Of a stretch of 64,000 nucleotides of DNA, positions 9,554 through 20,906 are shown one piece after another; the stretch's first letter is position 1, and each line of letters starts with the position of its first letter. Below the pieces are notes generated by a model, which was given only the letters and a program-made list of their open reading frames with translations, searched no databases and was not told the origin of the DNA. The stretch is taken from NCBI GenBank assembly GCA_963931865.1, contig OZ007514.1:806001-870000 (forward strand), read 5' to 3'. Source of the stretch: Axinella damicornis. Taxonomy: Eukaryota > Porifera > Demospongiae > Axinellida > Axinellidae. Made by a program: the position numbers and the translations under genes.

Positions 9554-12500
9554 ATGGCGACTGAGTATGAGCGTGTTGCTCTCGTGAAGCCAGAGGTTTT
9601 CGTCTACCAGATACCTCCCAGAGTGACCAACAGAGCCGTTAGGTGAGTGGCTTGGTCGGGTGGGTCCGGACAGGTGGATTCTTTTATGCAGGTCAAGGTC
9701 GTGCATGTTTTGTTACATCCGCAGCCCTAGTCTCGTTCCCAGACGAGACTACCGCAGCCAAGTAGTTAGCCCCCCCCCCCCCCCCCCCCCCCCCCCATCT
9801 AACCTTCAGCATTAGGACCCTGTAACGGAAGTGGATGTCTTGGCTAGTTGCAACTGATTTCAGGACCATTTGCTCGTAAACATGATTGCCCAAACCAAAG
9901 TGGTCACTACAGTCAAACTGAACAGTATATGCACCACAAGTGCAGCTGCGACCACAATATCTTGCCCCGTAAACTGAGAGTCGCTATGCATTCTTATAGG
10001 GTCAAAAGGCAAAGTGTGTCCTGTGTGTAGTAAACAGTCAGTGGCTGAAGTGCAGAGCAGTCAACGAACGTCAAAGCCATGGAAATCACCAGTCATGCTC
10101 AGAAGAGCTGGTCAAAGTTTTGACCCGTGGTTGCAGCCATGGCAAGAGAGCCTATGAGAGTGACTCCCCCTTGCCAAATGAGAGGGTGATCCTTGCTGTC
10201 TTATCAGCCCGGCCCATACTCTCGACCCCAAAGCCCAGCGCGGATCGCTTCCAGTATCACGCGTGTGATACTGGAAGTGATCCGTGCTGGGGTTGGTTTG
10301 GGTCTGGGACTGAGACTACCTGGCCTGTGGATAGAGTGCTTTCATTGGAGTCGCATTATACAGTCTGTTGTTGTGTATGTACTTTAATTATGTTTGGCAT
10401 TTTTGTGGTACAATAGTACCACACAGAGGAGTTGGTATGTATCATGTGACGTATGAGGTCATTATTGCATTCTTCAGCCAATTAAAACTGCTTTTCTATC
10501 CCTGTTTCCTTGTCAAATGAGTTTGATTACTATGTTGTCAAGATGTTAGTGTGTTTGAACTTTTCTGATGTCATTGAAGTGAATGATATTCTATCATTCA
10601 TGCAAACTACTGACTTCCATCGTTCCGCCCCTCCATTGTCACTTCAGGGCTTCTGATTGGAATCTCGCCTCTCCCGACTGGCGTGGTCGTATGAGGATCG
10701 TTGCCAAAGGAGAGAAGTGTTTCATCAAGCTAGAAGATAAACACTCGGGTGAGCCGTGTGGACCCGTGTGGAGCATGCATCCATTCCTGGTGTCCTACTA
10801 CTGCAAAGTTTGGAGCTAGCAGCAGCTTTGAGCTAAAGATTCGGTTCTCAGTATCATCTCCCCTCCCTCACATCCTCACATCTTCCGCTCCTCCCTTCCT
10901 CTCTCCCCCCTCAACCTCTCCCTCCTCCCTCCACTCCCTCCCAACCTCCCTCCCACCCTCCCTCCCTCCTTCCCTCCCTTCCTCCCACTCCCCTCTCCTT
11001 CCTCCCTGTCTGTCTCCTCCCTCCCTCCTTCCTCCCTCCTCCCTCCCTCCCTCCCTACCTCCCTCCCCCTCCTCCCTCCCTCCCTCCCTCCCTCCCTCCT
11101 CCTCCCTTCCTCCCTCCTCCCTCCCTACCTACCTCCCTCCCTCCCTCCCCCCCTCCCTACCTACCTCCCTCCCCTCCCTCCCTCCCCTCCCTCCTTTCCC
11201 TCCCTCTCTTCCACACCCAGGTGAGCTGTTTGCATTGTGCCCAGTGGATAAATTCCCAGGTATAGCTGTGGAACCCGTGTCCGACTCCAGCAGGTACTTC
11301 GTTCTCCGACTGCAAGACCCTTCAGGTAAGCTAGCCCAAATATGGAAGTTGGGTGGTGTCCTGGGAATGAGGCTGAGTGGGGAGGTCTGGGAATGAGGCT
11401 GGCTGTTGGCCCGGCTATTGTGATAAAGTGCTGCTCTACCACTCAGAATTTAATGTGAATTTCAGATGCATTTGTACCTAACTCGGAATATCTAACACTC
11501 CTGGCCCATAATGTCACCGCTGCTCTTTCCCATGATATTCATGATTCTCAGGTCAACATGCTTTTGTTGGTTTGGGGTTTGAAGATCGAGGTGATGCCTT
11601 TGACCTCAACGTGTCACTGCAGGACCACTTCAAGTGAGTTGGGTGAGGTGGTGATGTAAAGAAGGGGAGAGAAGTGGGAGGAGGGAGGAGAGGCAGTGGT
11701 GAAGGGGTGTTAGGGAGGAAAAGAGAAGGATGTGGTGGGGGAGGGGAGGGGGGGGGGAGGGGGGGGGGGGGCGGGAGGAGAGGAAGACGTAGGGGGAAGG
11801 GAGGGAGGTAGGGAAGGAGGTAGAGAAAGTGAAGCAAGGAAAGAAGATGATGGGAAGGGCAGGAGAGCAGAGATAGGGAGGAAAGGGAGGAGACAAGCTG
11901 GTTTTCGAATAGGAAGGAGGATTATTTATGTGCAAATCTGGAGTCCATAATGAGAAGGAGCGTCCAACTGTGCATTATAGCTATAGAACAGTGTTGGTCC
12001 AGCTGCAGCACTTAGTCTGACCGCAGTACAGATTCCCCACTTGCCATATATGGTCAAGCACAAGCGCTGTTAGATCAAGGTTATTGTAATCGGACGCTCG
12101 TTCTTGTTAAGGGCTTCTGCATCATTATATGGGAGTCAGTACTGAATTAGTCTGCACACTCCCCTCTCCATCCCCCCCCCCCCCCCCCCCCCCCCCCCTC
12201 CCCTCTCCTCCCCCACCCAGACAGGTGACACAAAGTAAGAGGCTAGCAGAAGAGGAAGCCAGTCCGGCCCCTCACAAGGACTACAGCCTCAAAGAGGGGG
12301 AGAAGATACATATCAACCTTGGAGTATGTGCCACTTGAATTGATGTCTCTTGTGATCCTGAAGAGTTCAGGTTGCATGCTTGTCCAAGAGTCGTTTCAAA
12401 CTTTGGTGCATGCGCACTGATGAGACAAGAGTGCGTGGGGTGCGCCTTTGACGTTTCCATGGTGTAGGCATCCGTCTTGCCTGTAAAACGAGCACACAAT

Positions 12501-13224
12501 CGGTCTAACAAACACATAATTTTTGTATTTCCCAGCTTGGGCTTCAGGTGCAAAGGTCGTTTCCATAGCCTCGTTCCCCGTCCCCCACCCAGCTGTTCAT
12601 TGCTTGCAGTACAGAAAAGCACCTAGGGTTCTTCATGCAACTGAAATCGACGCAGGCCTGGGAATGAGGCTACCGTTTGCAAGGCCATACTCATGCACAT
12701 GTGCTAATTTCATGACAGGTTCTCGGATAAGCAATCTGAAATCCTCAGCACTGTTATTCCACAATGATGGCTTTGCCTCATGAACTACATCTCCCTTAGT
12801 TGCTTGGTAGGGTGTTCACCTGCTGCGCAAGACTCACATCTCAACCAATGCCAGACCTCGTCAGTTATGCTTGGGTGACCGGGAGATGGCATTAGTGGGA
12901 CTAGTTTGGTCAGTGATATCCTCCTGGGCTTTGGAGCTTCTGTCGTTCATAGTAACTTGGCTGGAGTCCATCTTCTGTACTAGACATGCTGTGTGTGGCT
13001 GTGAAGCTCCAGAAGATGAGAAGCCTTGAAGCTACAGCATACATATGAGGCCAGCCAGCTGGCTATTCTTTCATCTTGTGACAGCAGTCCCATCTCCTGC
13101 TCACCACAGTGCAGCTAATGAGGCCTGGTATACAGTACACCCCTCCTACGTACCTCCTCTCCTCCAACCTCCCCCCTCCTATATACCTCCCCCCTCCTAC
13201 AGTACCTCCCCCCTCCTACAGTTA

Positions 13225-13256
<32 letters not shown>

Positions 13257-15796
13257 TACCTTCCCCCTCCTACAGTACCCCCCTCCAACCTCCCCCTCCT
13301 ATATACCTCCCCCCTCCTACAGTACCTCCCCCTCCTACCTCCCCCCTCCTACCTCCCCCTCCTACCTCCCTCCTATATACCTCCCCCCTCCTACCGTACC
13401 TCCCCCCTCCTACAGTACCCCTCCTACAGTTACCCCCCCCCCCCCCCCCCCTCCTACCTCCCCCCTCCTACAGTACCCCCCTCCAATCTCCCCCTCCTAT
13501 ATACCTCCCCCCTCCTACAGTACCTCCCCCTCCTACCTCCCCCCTCCTACCTCCCCCTCCTACCTCCCTCCTATATACCTCCCCCCTCCTGCCTCCCCCC
13601 TCCTACCGTACCTCCCCCCTCCTACCTCCCCCCTCCTACAGTACCCCCCTCCAACCTCCCCTCCTACCTCCCCCTCCTATATACCTCCCCCCTCCTACAG
13701 TACCTCCCCCCTCCTACAGTACCTCCCCCTCCTACCTCCCCCTCCTACCTCCCCCCTCCTACCTCCCCCTCCTACCTCCCCCTCCTATATACCTCCCCCC
13801 TCCTACAGTACCTCCCCCTCCTACCTCCCCCTCCTACCTCCCCCCTCCTACCTCCCCCTCCTACCTCTCCCCTCCTACCTCCCCCTCCTACCTCTCCCCT
13901 CCTACCTCCCCCTCCTACCTCCCCCCTCCTATAGTACCTCCCCCTCCTACCTCCCCCCTCCTACCTCCCTCCTCCTACCTCCCCCTCCTACCTCCCCCCT
14001 CCCTCCTACCTCCCCTCCCTCCTACCTCCCCCTCCTCTTTCCTTGATCTCCTCCCGCTGTCCTTCCTCACTTCTCCCCTCCCCTCCTCCTCCCTCCCCCT
14101 CCTCCCTCCCCCTCCTCCTTTCTCCCCCTCTCCCTCCCACCTCCTCCTCTCCTGTATACCTCTCCCCCCACTTAACTCCTCCCCCTCTCCTACCCCACCT
14201 CCTACCTCCCCCCCTCCTCCCTCCCCCTAGCTCCCCCCTCCTCCTATCCAGCCACAATCCATCAGTCAAGGACATTAACTATGTCATTAGTTTTTAATGT
14301 AGTCTCAGTCCCAGACCCAACCAACCCCAGCACAGATCACTTTAGTATACTGGAAGTGATATACACACGCGCTGGATGACAGGTCTGGGAACGAGACTAT
14401 AAATTATTTTAATAGTGCAAATATTGGGCACATAGCCATACAAAATGGAAGCTCTGCAATAATATGATTACTAGATTGACCTTGTTTCACTTCAGTAGAG
14501 ACAAGGCTTCCACACTGCCACCATTACCAGGTGGTGCCTGCTCCAGTGATCCTTGCAGTTTGCACTGACAAACCTTGTGTCAGGTTAAGAGATGTTCCAT
14601 ATTCTCTCTGTCCTCCAGAAGACCAGCGCTGGAGGCGGATCCTCAGGGACCAGCAAGCCTAAACCAGCACTAGGTAATCCACTACCGGATTTGGTTACGC
14701 TTGAATATCGTACCTTCCGTGGCTATATTGGCCAGGCTTCTGCCCACTCGCTGGTCAGAGCTGAATCGACTCCCAGGAGAGAAACGATATCTCCAATGGC
14801 ATGGTGGGACTCGAACCAGCAACCTGTAGTTAGCAGTGGAATAGCCACCCCTTATCCTGTTATTCTCCTATTATTCTCATTTCCTGAATAAATTCCTGTG
14901 TTGTGTGCTTGTCCCTAGTGGTACTCTCTTTAAGTGATCCTAACCTGTTGTGACTGGCAACAGGTCCACACCTTAACCACTGACCACACTACATACTTAG
15001 TTAACAAGCTTGCGTGTTTTATATTGAATGCAGGTGGAGGTCTTTTGCCCCCTCCCTCTTCCTCCGCTGTTCGACCTATCAACCCTCCCCCTAGCAACCA
15101 GGGGCCCTGGACCACACCCACTTCTACCTCACAGCAGCAACAGAAGCAACCAGGTGGAGATGATTGGGGAGACTTTGCATCATTCAGGTATAGGATCTAA
15201 CAAATGAATAAACTCTAAAAGATTACTAGAATCTCAAACACGTGAATCTCTAGGGTGCACTGCCAGCAATGTTTCAGTTATCTAAAACTGAAATAGTTTA
15301 GTTTTTGGTTATAATTAGGTAGAAGTCGCATTGTTTAGTTTACTAAAGCTCAAAAGGGTTAGTAAATGCTCTTTTAGTTTTAGTAACCACCTTTTTTGGG
15401 TGATTTAAATATTAGTTTAGTTGTACTTGTAGTTTTAGTTAACAGGCTGAGACAGTCCTCATTTTAGTTTTAGTTTTAATTACTAAAGTGAAATATGCCA
15501 TACTAAAATGCATTATAGTTTTAGTTTTAGTTAACTAAAACAACATTGGGGTGCAGTCCATTTGATACAGTAACGTACTGCATAGCTCTTCAAAGTGCAG
15601 CACCCACCTCCTTTGTTCCCTTATCCCTTGTTCCCTCCTCATTCCTCCCCCCTCCCCTCCTTTGTTCCCTCATCCCTCCCCCCTCCCCCCTCCCCCCTCC
15701 CCCTCCTCTTCGATCCTTCCCCCACTCTCCTACAGTTCGGAAACAGGCTCAGGGTCCAGCAGTGCCGGCAATGCCGGCAATTGGGTCCAATTCTAA
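9554..15796 (+). CDS. NECAP: NECAP adaptin-ear-binding coat-associated protein
   Basis: Eight exons join in phase: 9554-9642, 10648-10748, 11221-11325, 11552-11633, 12221-12323, 14619-14673, 15034-15187, 15736-15796 (stop TAA), giving 249 residues. Residues 1-160 form the PH-like PHear domain: it opens with [20 protein letters not shown] and contains [43 protein letters not shown] and [13 protein letters not shown] Gly/Pro-rich linker follows, then two AP-2 binding motifs: WGDF in exon 7 and a C-terminal NWVQF just before the stop. NECAP binds AP-2 on clathrin-coated pits and works in endocytosis. Length and motif order match the animal family (about 265-275 aa). Introns 2, 4, 5 and 7 contain pyrimidine-rich tracts. 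Confidence 0.93.
9768..9796. repeat. Poly-C run in NECAP intron 1
   Basis: An uninterrupted C run of roughly 28 bases. Confidence 0.9.
10205..10320. repeat. Long hairpin in NECAP intron 1, TAGTCTC family variant
   Basis: The stem pairs GCGGATCGCTTCCAGTATCA with TGATACTGGAAGTGATCCG around ACGCGTG. The outer arms carry GGGTCTGGGACTGAGACTA. A diverged relative lies at 14302-14399. Confidence 0.75.
10855..11215 (+). repeat. Polypyrimidine tract before NECAP exon 3
   Basis: About 360 bases of CCCTCC/CTTCC run directly into the acceptor CACACCCAG at 11220. Confidence 0.9.
11640..11900 (+). repeat. Purine tract just after the NECAP exon 4 donor
   Basis: GGGAGGA-rich sequence begins a few bases after the donor at 11634 and includes long G runs near 11745-11770. 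Confidence 0.85.
12569..12675. repeat. TAGCCTCG-family element in NECAP intron 5
   Basis: The ends TAGCCTCGTTCCCCGTCCC and GGCCTGGGAATGAGGCTA bracket about 105 bases. A relative with the same interior (CACCCAGCTGTTCA / CACCCAGCTCTGTCA) is at 27022-27125. Confidence 0.7.
12790..13040 (+). repeat. Possible SINE or LINE-tail remnant
   Basis: The sequence TTGCTTGGTAGGGTGTTCACC resembles the 5' half of a tRNA with an A-box, followed by a non-tRNA body. No clear B-box and no second copy in the window, so the call is weak. Confidence 0.25.
13130..14240 (+). repeat. 1.1-kb CCTCCTAC minisatellite with poly-C runs in NECAP intron 5
   Basis: Units such as ACCTCCCCCTCCT, ATATACCTCCCCCCTCCT and ACAGTACCTCCCCC are repeated dozens of times, with higher-order blocks (for example 13260-13390 resembles 13460-13590). 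Two overlapping Pro/Ser/Tyr-rich open frames of over 300 codons are by-products of the repeat. Confidence 0.9.
14302..14399. repeat. TAGTCTC-family inverted element
   Basis: It starts TAGTCTCAGTCCCAGACCC and ends GGTCTGGGAACGAGACTA, with an inner CCAGCACAGATCACTT block shared with 10205-10320. Confidence 0.7.
14790..14865 (-). repeat. tRNA-like B-box segment (degenerate SINE or tRNA relic)
   Basis: On the minus strand GGTTCGAGTCCCACC is a canonical T-arm/B-box followed by ATGCC. The 5' acceptor half does not pair with it, so it is not an intact tRNA gene. It lies in NECAP intron 6. Confidence 0.4.
15265..15545 (+). repeat. AT-rich TAGTTTTAGTT minisatellite in NECAP intron 7
   Basis: Degenerate repeats of TAGTTTTAGTT and ACTAAAA span about 280 bases. 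Confidence 0.7.
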
Positions 15797-16225
15797 CCAT
15801 CATGACCCAATAATAGAACACTTACTGTTGGTAGTGTATGTTCCTCTGTTCTCTGTGTATGCCTAGCCCACACCTCCTTAATGACACAGTCTCAGATTCT
15901 GCACAGATTTTACTACTACTTTTGCAAATCGGCTAATGTTTCTTGTCCGTATTAGTTGCATACTTCTGTATCATGGAAATGTGTATTACTAGTGCTCTGC
16001 AAATTAAAGGTCAATTGCTTGAAAACACATGTCGTTTGGTGGGTTTTTTGAAGGGCATAAAATTATATACAGCAGTAAAAATGTACGTATTACTCTGAGA
16101 ATAATTATTAAGTCTCATGCCTAATTAGCCCTAAGGCCCTGTTGGGCCCATTTCATTTGGGGACTTGTTGGTTTTCTCATGTTCTATCCGGTTTGGTCTA
16201 AGAGTCAGACAAACAACTGTGGAAT
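15797..16225. other. NECAP 3' flank and TRIM-NHL 5' flank
   Basis: It holds no reading frame I support. ATTAAA at about 16003-16008 could be the NECAP polyadenylation signal. The rest up to the next start codon is unremarkable and presumably contains the TRIM-NHL promoter. Confidence 0.4.
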
Positions 16226-18475
16226 GTGCATATGATGACAATGGCCGAGATGTCCGCTGCACTGGAAAAGCTGAAGCGAGAGATCACCTGTCCGCTTTGC
16301 TTGGACTTCTTTGATGAGCCCAAACTGCTGCCATGCCTACACTACTACTGCCAGAAATGCATCAATCCGATGGTACTCCGAGCAGCCACGCCGCCGGGTC
16401 ACCGCGGTAACGTATCCATCGATTGCCCCGAATGCCGACGGCCGGCTGAAATCCCGGGAAGCAAGGCCAGCAACCTTCAGACGGTGTTCCATATCAACCG
16501 TCTGAAGGAACTCTATCGGGTGTGGAAGACTGCGCAAACCGCGGCCGCCGAGACGGTTTTGTGCGAACTGTGCCGACAGGAAGGGAAGATTTCCGTGTCG
16601 TTCTGTCGACAATGTTCCAGGTTTGCGTGCTCCTCTTGTGCCGGGATGCACACAAACGTTCCAGCCTGTGCCGATCACGTTCTTACCTCCATCGACGAAC
16701 TAGGCAAGGCCCCTCCCACTTCCACCGTACCCCCTCATGCCCCACAAACCCGTTGTGAAAAGCACAGCGAGAACGTTCTTGCTCTCTTCTGCGATACATG
16801 TCAGAGCCTTATTTGCCGAGACTGTACTTTAGTCCATCACAGAGACCATCAGTACGATTTCACCGCAGACATAGTCGAGAAGCACAAGGAGTACGTCCGT
16901 GATAGCCTCTCCTCCGTTCGCGAGCTTCATTCCTTTGTCCAGAAATGTCTCAAAAGGAATGCCGAAGCTAAACATGAGAGCAAGGACCGACAGGCGGACA
17001 TTGTCAAGGATATTGAAACCTCCATCAGCCAAGCCATTAATGAACTCCAAAAGCAAGGTCATGTCTTGACGGAAAGAGTTCAAAATGCGATGGAGGAAAC
17101 GGTGGAAACCCTCGGCTGTCGGCAAAAGAATCTTGAGATGGCGTCTGCTGAGATCGAAAGTGTAACGACGTTTGTTGAGAACGTTGTTGAGAATGCAAGT
17201 GACGAAGAGTTCCTCTTGGTGAAGCATGACATGCTGCACCGCATTCAGGAAGTGACGGACCAGCACAGACAGAAGGGCATGGCAGTAGAGCAAACCGCAG
17301 TAGTTGTCCGGCTACCCACTGTTGACCAACTCTTACAGTTCATTGAGAAAAACACTTGCGTTGTCACTGAAGCTCCACCCGATCTCAGCAAATGTTCTGT
17401 TCAGGGTGCTGGGTTTGAAGCAGCTGAAATTGGCGAAACCACTACCTTCATGGTGAATGTAGTCGATTCACATGCCAGGCACTGTTTCGGGAATCATGAC
17501 GTGTCCGTTGAGTTGAAATCACTTGTTGATGATTCGGTTATCACGGGCGATATTGTCAGTAAGGAGATAGGTATCTACGAGGCTTCTTGTGTTCCTCAAA
17601 TTCGTGGACGACACAAGTTGGCAGTCAAAATCAATGGCGTTCCCATTTTGGGCAGCCCCTTTCAATTGTTTGTCTCTTACCCTTACAAGAAATTGGGCAA
17701 GCCTGTTCTCACAGTCGAGGGGGTGGTCAGTCCAGTTCGCATTACGTTCACTCCACAGCAGGAGGTTCTTGTTAGTGGATTTGAAGACCATCGTGTCTTT
17801 GTCATCACCAAGAAAGGAAGACAGGTGGTTCAAGTGATCAGCACTGAAGAAATGAAGTACGCTGGTGGTGTAGACGTTCACCAAGACTCCATCTATGTTG
17901 TATCAATTGGTACCAATTCTGTGCTCAAGTTTACAAAGGACGGGGACTTGGTGACAAAGATCGGTCAGAAGGGAAAGCGCCCCAGTGAGTTTGAATATCC
18001 AGTTGGCGTGCAAGTGAAAGAAAATGAGGTGTTTATCTCCGATTGCTACAACAACCGGATTCAAGTATTCGATACTGATCTAAAATATCTTCGTTCTATC
18101 AGTGGGAATCAGGAATTCGGGTTCAACCAACCAAGAACAATAGCGTTTGGTGCAAATGAAACCATGTTCGTTGCAGATACCGGAAACCACTGTATTCAAA
18201 AGTTTCAGCAGGAGAAACTAGTTCTAATATTTGGAAATGATCGGCTTGAAACTCCAGTTTCAGTGGAAGTGGACCGAACCAATCAGATCCTCTTTGTTTC
18301 TGACAGCCATGCTCACATGATTTTCATTTACCATGTCTCTGGGTTGTTCCTGCGCTCATTTGGTGGCAAGGGGGCTAGTGCTGGGGAGTTTAACGAGCCC
18401 TATGGCATTGTAACAGACGAGGATGGATTCCTGTATGTTTGTGACGCCTTGAACAATCGTTTACAGGTCTTCTAA
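16226..18475 (+). CDS. TRIM-NHL protein (RING, two B-boxes, coiled coil, filamin, NHL repeats)
   Basis: A single uninterrupted 749-residue frame. The RING finger has all eight ligands: C22, C25, C37, H39, C42, C45, C67, C70. B-box 1 lies at about 111-157 (CELCRQEG..CRQCSRFACSSC) and B-box 2 at about 173-211 (CEKHSENVLALFCDTC..CRDC). A coiled coil covers about 215-345. A filamin/ABP280 repeat at about 385-490 ends in GSPFQLFVSYP. About six NHL repeats (495-749) form the C-terminal propeller, for example ISDCYNNRIQVF and VADTGNHCIQKF. The architecture is that of TRIM2/3/71-type E3 ubiquitin ligases; NHL domains often bind RNA or protein partners. Alternative starts at M4, M6 or M9 are possible. 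The intronless structure contrasts with its neighbours and may mean retroposition or a family of intronless TRIM genes. Confidence 0.92.
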   Translation: MHMMTMAEMSAALEKLKREITCPLCLDFFDEPKLLPCLHYYCQKCINPMVLRAATPPGHRGNVSIDCPECRRPAEIPGSKASNLQTVFHINRLKELYRVWKTAQTAAAETVLCELCRQEGKISVSFCRQCSRFACSSCAGMHTNVPACADHVLTSIDELGKAPPTSTVPPHAPQTRCEKHSENVLALFCDTCQSLICRDCTLVHHRDHQYDFTADIVEKHKEYVRDSLSSVRELHSFVQKCLKRNAEAKHESKDRQADIVKDIETSISQAINELQKQGHVLTERVQNAMEETVETLGCRQKNLEMASAEIESVTTFVENVVENASDEEFLLVKHDMLHRIQEVTDQHRQKGMAVEQTAVVVRLPTVDQLLQFIEKNTCVVTEAPPDLSKCSVQGAGFEAAEIGETTTFMVNVVDSHARHCFGNHDVSVELKSLVDDSVITGDIVSKEIGIYEASCVPQIRGRHKLAVKINGVPILGSPFQLFVSYPYKKLGKPVLTVEGVVSPVRITFTPQQEVLVSGFEDHRVFVITKKGRQVVQVISTEEMKYAGGVDVHQDSIYVVSIGTNSVLKFTKDGDLVTKIGQKGKRPSEFEYPVGVQVKENEVFISDCYNNRIQVFDTDLKYLRSISGNQEFGFNQPRTIAFGANETMFVADTGNHCIQKFQQEKLVLIFGNDRLETPVSVEVDRTNQILFVSDSHAHMIFIYHVSGLFLRSFGGKGASAGEFNEPYGIVTDEDGFLYVCDALNNRLQVF

Positions 18476-18764
18476 ACCTGTGCTTTGACTTCTGGTTTAG
18501 ACTATCATAATTGATATAAATTGGCAGTTTGTATCAAACCTTTGGTATTGCACTTATAATGTTCAGTTGGCCCTTTGTGAACTGGAGCTCCTTGCTACAG
18601 AGCTAGTGCGATGAATGATTCTTCAACTAACATGACACAGGAGGGGGTGCATCTGCAGACGGATACGAGCTGGTGGGCTCTTTAGTGGAGGAGGCAGAAA
18701 CATTACCACCTTAAGGATTTAGCTAGCAATATGGCTACCACGACTCTTGAAAAAAGGGGGAAAT

Positions 18765-18854
18765 GCCATTACAGCCTCAAAGGGTTAATCCGTAGCCATT
18801 ACAGCCTCAAAGGGTTAATCCGTAGCCATTACAGCCTCAAAGGGTTAATCCGTA
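18765..18854 (+). repeat. 30-bp tandem repeat, 3 identical copies
   Basis: The unit GCCATTACAGCCTCAAAGGG plus TTAATCCGTA is repeated three times without a mismatch. Confidence 0.95.
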
Positions 18855-19494
18855 GCTACAACACTAGAAATTACACTCCCCCAGCTTAGATTTCAAGTTC
18901 CGAGGTAGTTTCTGTCATATACTTATGTGCATGTACCAATTAGCTACTGCATGGAATAGATGTTGGACAAGCAACCTGAACATGATATATGATGACATCA
19001 TTGCCATAACTTGAGAGCAATAATCTGGTAAGAGCAGCTGGGGTAGCAAGGTCATGCAAGCTGTTGACAAGGTTGGGTACACAACACAAGGACCTGAGCG
19101 AGAAATAGGTAATGACGCATAGGGAGGAGCTTGTACTATGAACCAGGCTGCATGTTATACTCACATTGTGAATGACGATGAGGTTTAGATCTATAGCTAC
19201 ATCACTGTTCTACATATATAGCCCACTACTTGAAACAGAGAATTGAAATGTCTGTACGTCCGTGGCTTGTTTCGTGCTGCCCCCTGCTGCCCCCTGCATG
19301 GATTCCTCATGCAGTTCACTGTTCCTATAGTGCATGATCACCAAATGTATAGTGTAACTAATAGCTATAGCTAGGGGGCAGCTGTACTCAGCTCATCTTG
19401 GTGGGTGACCCTTCCGAGTCACCAGTAAAGATCCAAATGGGTCACTCTTATGTAGATGGGTGGAGCATGGGTAAGTTCCTGCAAATTAGATGAG

Positions 19495-19670
19495 CAGAGT
19501 ACATAAGACAGACCCATATAGTATAGGGGTCTGCTGACATAAGAAAGACCCTTATAGTATAGTATAGGGGTCTCTCATGTACATAAAACAGACCCTTAAT
19601 AGTTAGTACATAAAACAGACCAATATATAGCTATAGTAAAGGGGCCTGATGTACATAAAACAGAGGGAAT
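19495..19670 (+). repeat. Degenerate minisatellite ACATAA(A/G)ACAGACCC
   Basis: Four to five diverged units of about 45-55 bases alternate ACATAAAACAGACC with TATAGTATAGGGG. Confidence 0.7.
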
Positions 19671-19740
19671 GCAGCTAAGAGCCATTGTGCTAGCTATGAA
19701 TTTGATCACAAAGACCATTTCATGTACTTCAACACTGACA

Positions 19741-19789
19741 CAGAGTACTGCTGGTCAAGACCCAACTCTCGGAGGTGCATCTCTGCCAT
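19741..19789 (-). pseudogene. 49-bp fragment of a TTC17-like exon
   Basis: On the minus strand it encodes EMHLRELGLDQQYSV, the same peptide as in the last exon of the TPR gene at 33173-34953. The nucleotide match to 33298-33346 is about 45 of 49 positions and then stops abruptly on both sides. A plus-strand frame over 19722-20042 crosses it and is not convincing as a gene. Confidence 0.65.
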
Positions 19790-20831
19790 GGGTTGCATAG
19801 ATCCCCATCATGTCCGTTATATGACCCGGTGCAAACGTTTGCTCTGCGAATGTGTTACAAACAGTGGGATGCAGGCCGCTAGCTACTCTGAGCTCCTGAA
19901 CACATTTGACTTGCCATATTGTTACTATCCTCCAGGCATTGTAGCACTCAGAACAACACCATCACATTTGACACGACCTTTAGCTATCAGAGAACGCGGT
20001 AGCGTTCTCTATTTAGGGATGGCCAAGGAAATTTCGTACTGACATGTCAGATGCAGTAGCAGGATAACGGTCAAAGAAGCTACAAACCCCCAAACCAAGC
20101 ATGCAGACAGAATGATACTGCCTAGCAGTTCACAAAAACACTCACAAACATATCTGCGGGAGTCGATGAACGTGTTCTTCTTTCTGCTTTCTCATACAAA
20201 ACTTTGCGCCAGGATAGCGAACCAACTAAAGCACTTCTGGAGCTAATTTACGCACAGAACAACGCCGCTTTCGCCGTAGTACTCGCCATGACCTCTTTTG
20301 TCTTCAAGAGCAGCAGTTTTGGCTATAGCTTTACGATTCTGTGAAATTCTAGCACGACACCATCATTGAGGCAACATGCGTTTCATTCAAGTTCAAGTTT
20401 CATTGTTACTGACTGACCCAAAAGGATATGCAGTATACAACAACAAAAAGCTAGAACACAGGTGAGAAAAAGTTCAATCCTGTCCGGCCTGTTGTAATGT
20501 CGGATGACATGCATTCGCCAATTGCGCATGCGTAGTCTCATAATGCGAGTTAGGAAACAGTTAACAAGTGAGTCTTTAAAAGACTTGATGTGTCTCGGCA
20601 CGACTTGGTATCAGCTAGAATCATGCAGAGGACATGGCAGCTGCTTAACCCTTCAAAACCTGTTAGCTATGAGACTTTCAGCTTAAGTGAGCGTCAATAT
20701 CCTTGGAGGTTCTGTGCATGTGAGCAAGGGGTTGGTCAGGAATGTTCACCCAAAGGGTGAAAGCAGTATGGTCGTGTCTGGGCTTGATGTTTAGTCAACA
20801 CCTTGGCCAATTCTTTCAGCACCTATCTATA
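19790..20831. other. Intergenic, no gene recognised
   Basis: I see only a small hairpin (AGAGAACGCGGTAGCGTTCTC near 19988) and no family signature. Confidence 0.4.
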
Positions 20832-20906
20832 TAGCCTCGTTCCCAAGCCGCGTGGGAGGAGAAAAGACGTCTTTTCTCCTCCCAACGTGGCCTGGGAACG
20901 AGGCTA
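20832..20906. mobile_element. Perfect miniature palindrome, TAGCCTCG family
   Basis: TAGCCTCGTTCCCAAGCC...GGCCTGGGAACGAGGCTA encloses GGAGGAGAAAAGACGTC and its complement. The whole 75 bases form one hairpin. This is the minimal form of the element family seen across the window. Confidence 0.85.

Larger units (their letters stand above)
18476..19740. other. Intergenic region after TRIM-NHL
   Basis: No gene recognised. It contains a 30-bp minisatellite (18765-18854) and, from about 19495, degenerate copies of ACATAAAACAGACCC / TATAGTATAGGGGTCT. Confidence 0.5.

Noticed and set aside
13045..14230. Two Pro/Ser/Tyr-rich plus-strand frames of 333 and 373 codons
   Set aside because: They are repeat translations inside NECAP intron 5; both frames are open over the same minisatellite and no splice join is needed or possible.
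14790..14865. Intact tRNA gene
   Set aside because: Only the T-arm/B-box is recognisable; the acceptor stem does not pair and the 5' half does not fold as a tRNA.
16337..17293. Minus-strand frames opposite the TRIM-NHL gene
   Set aside because: They are antisense shadows of a long coding exon with strong domain evidence on the plus strand.
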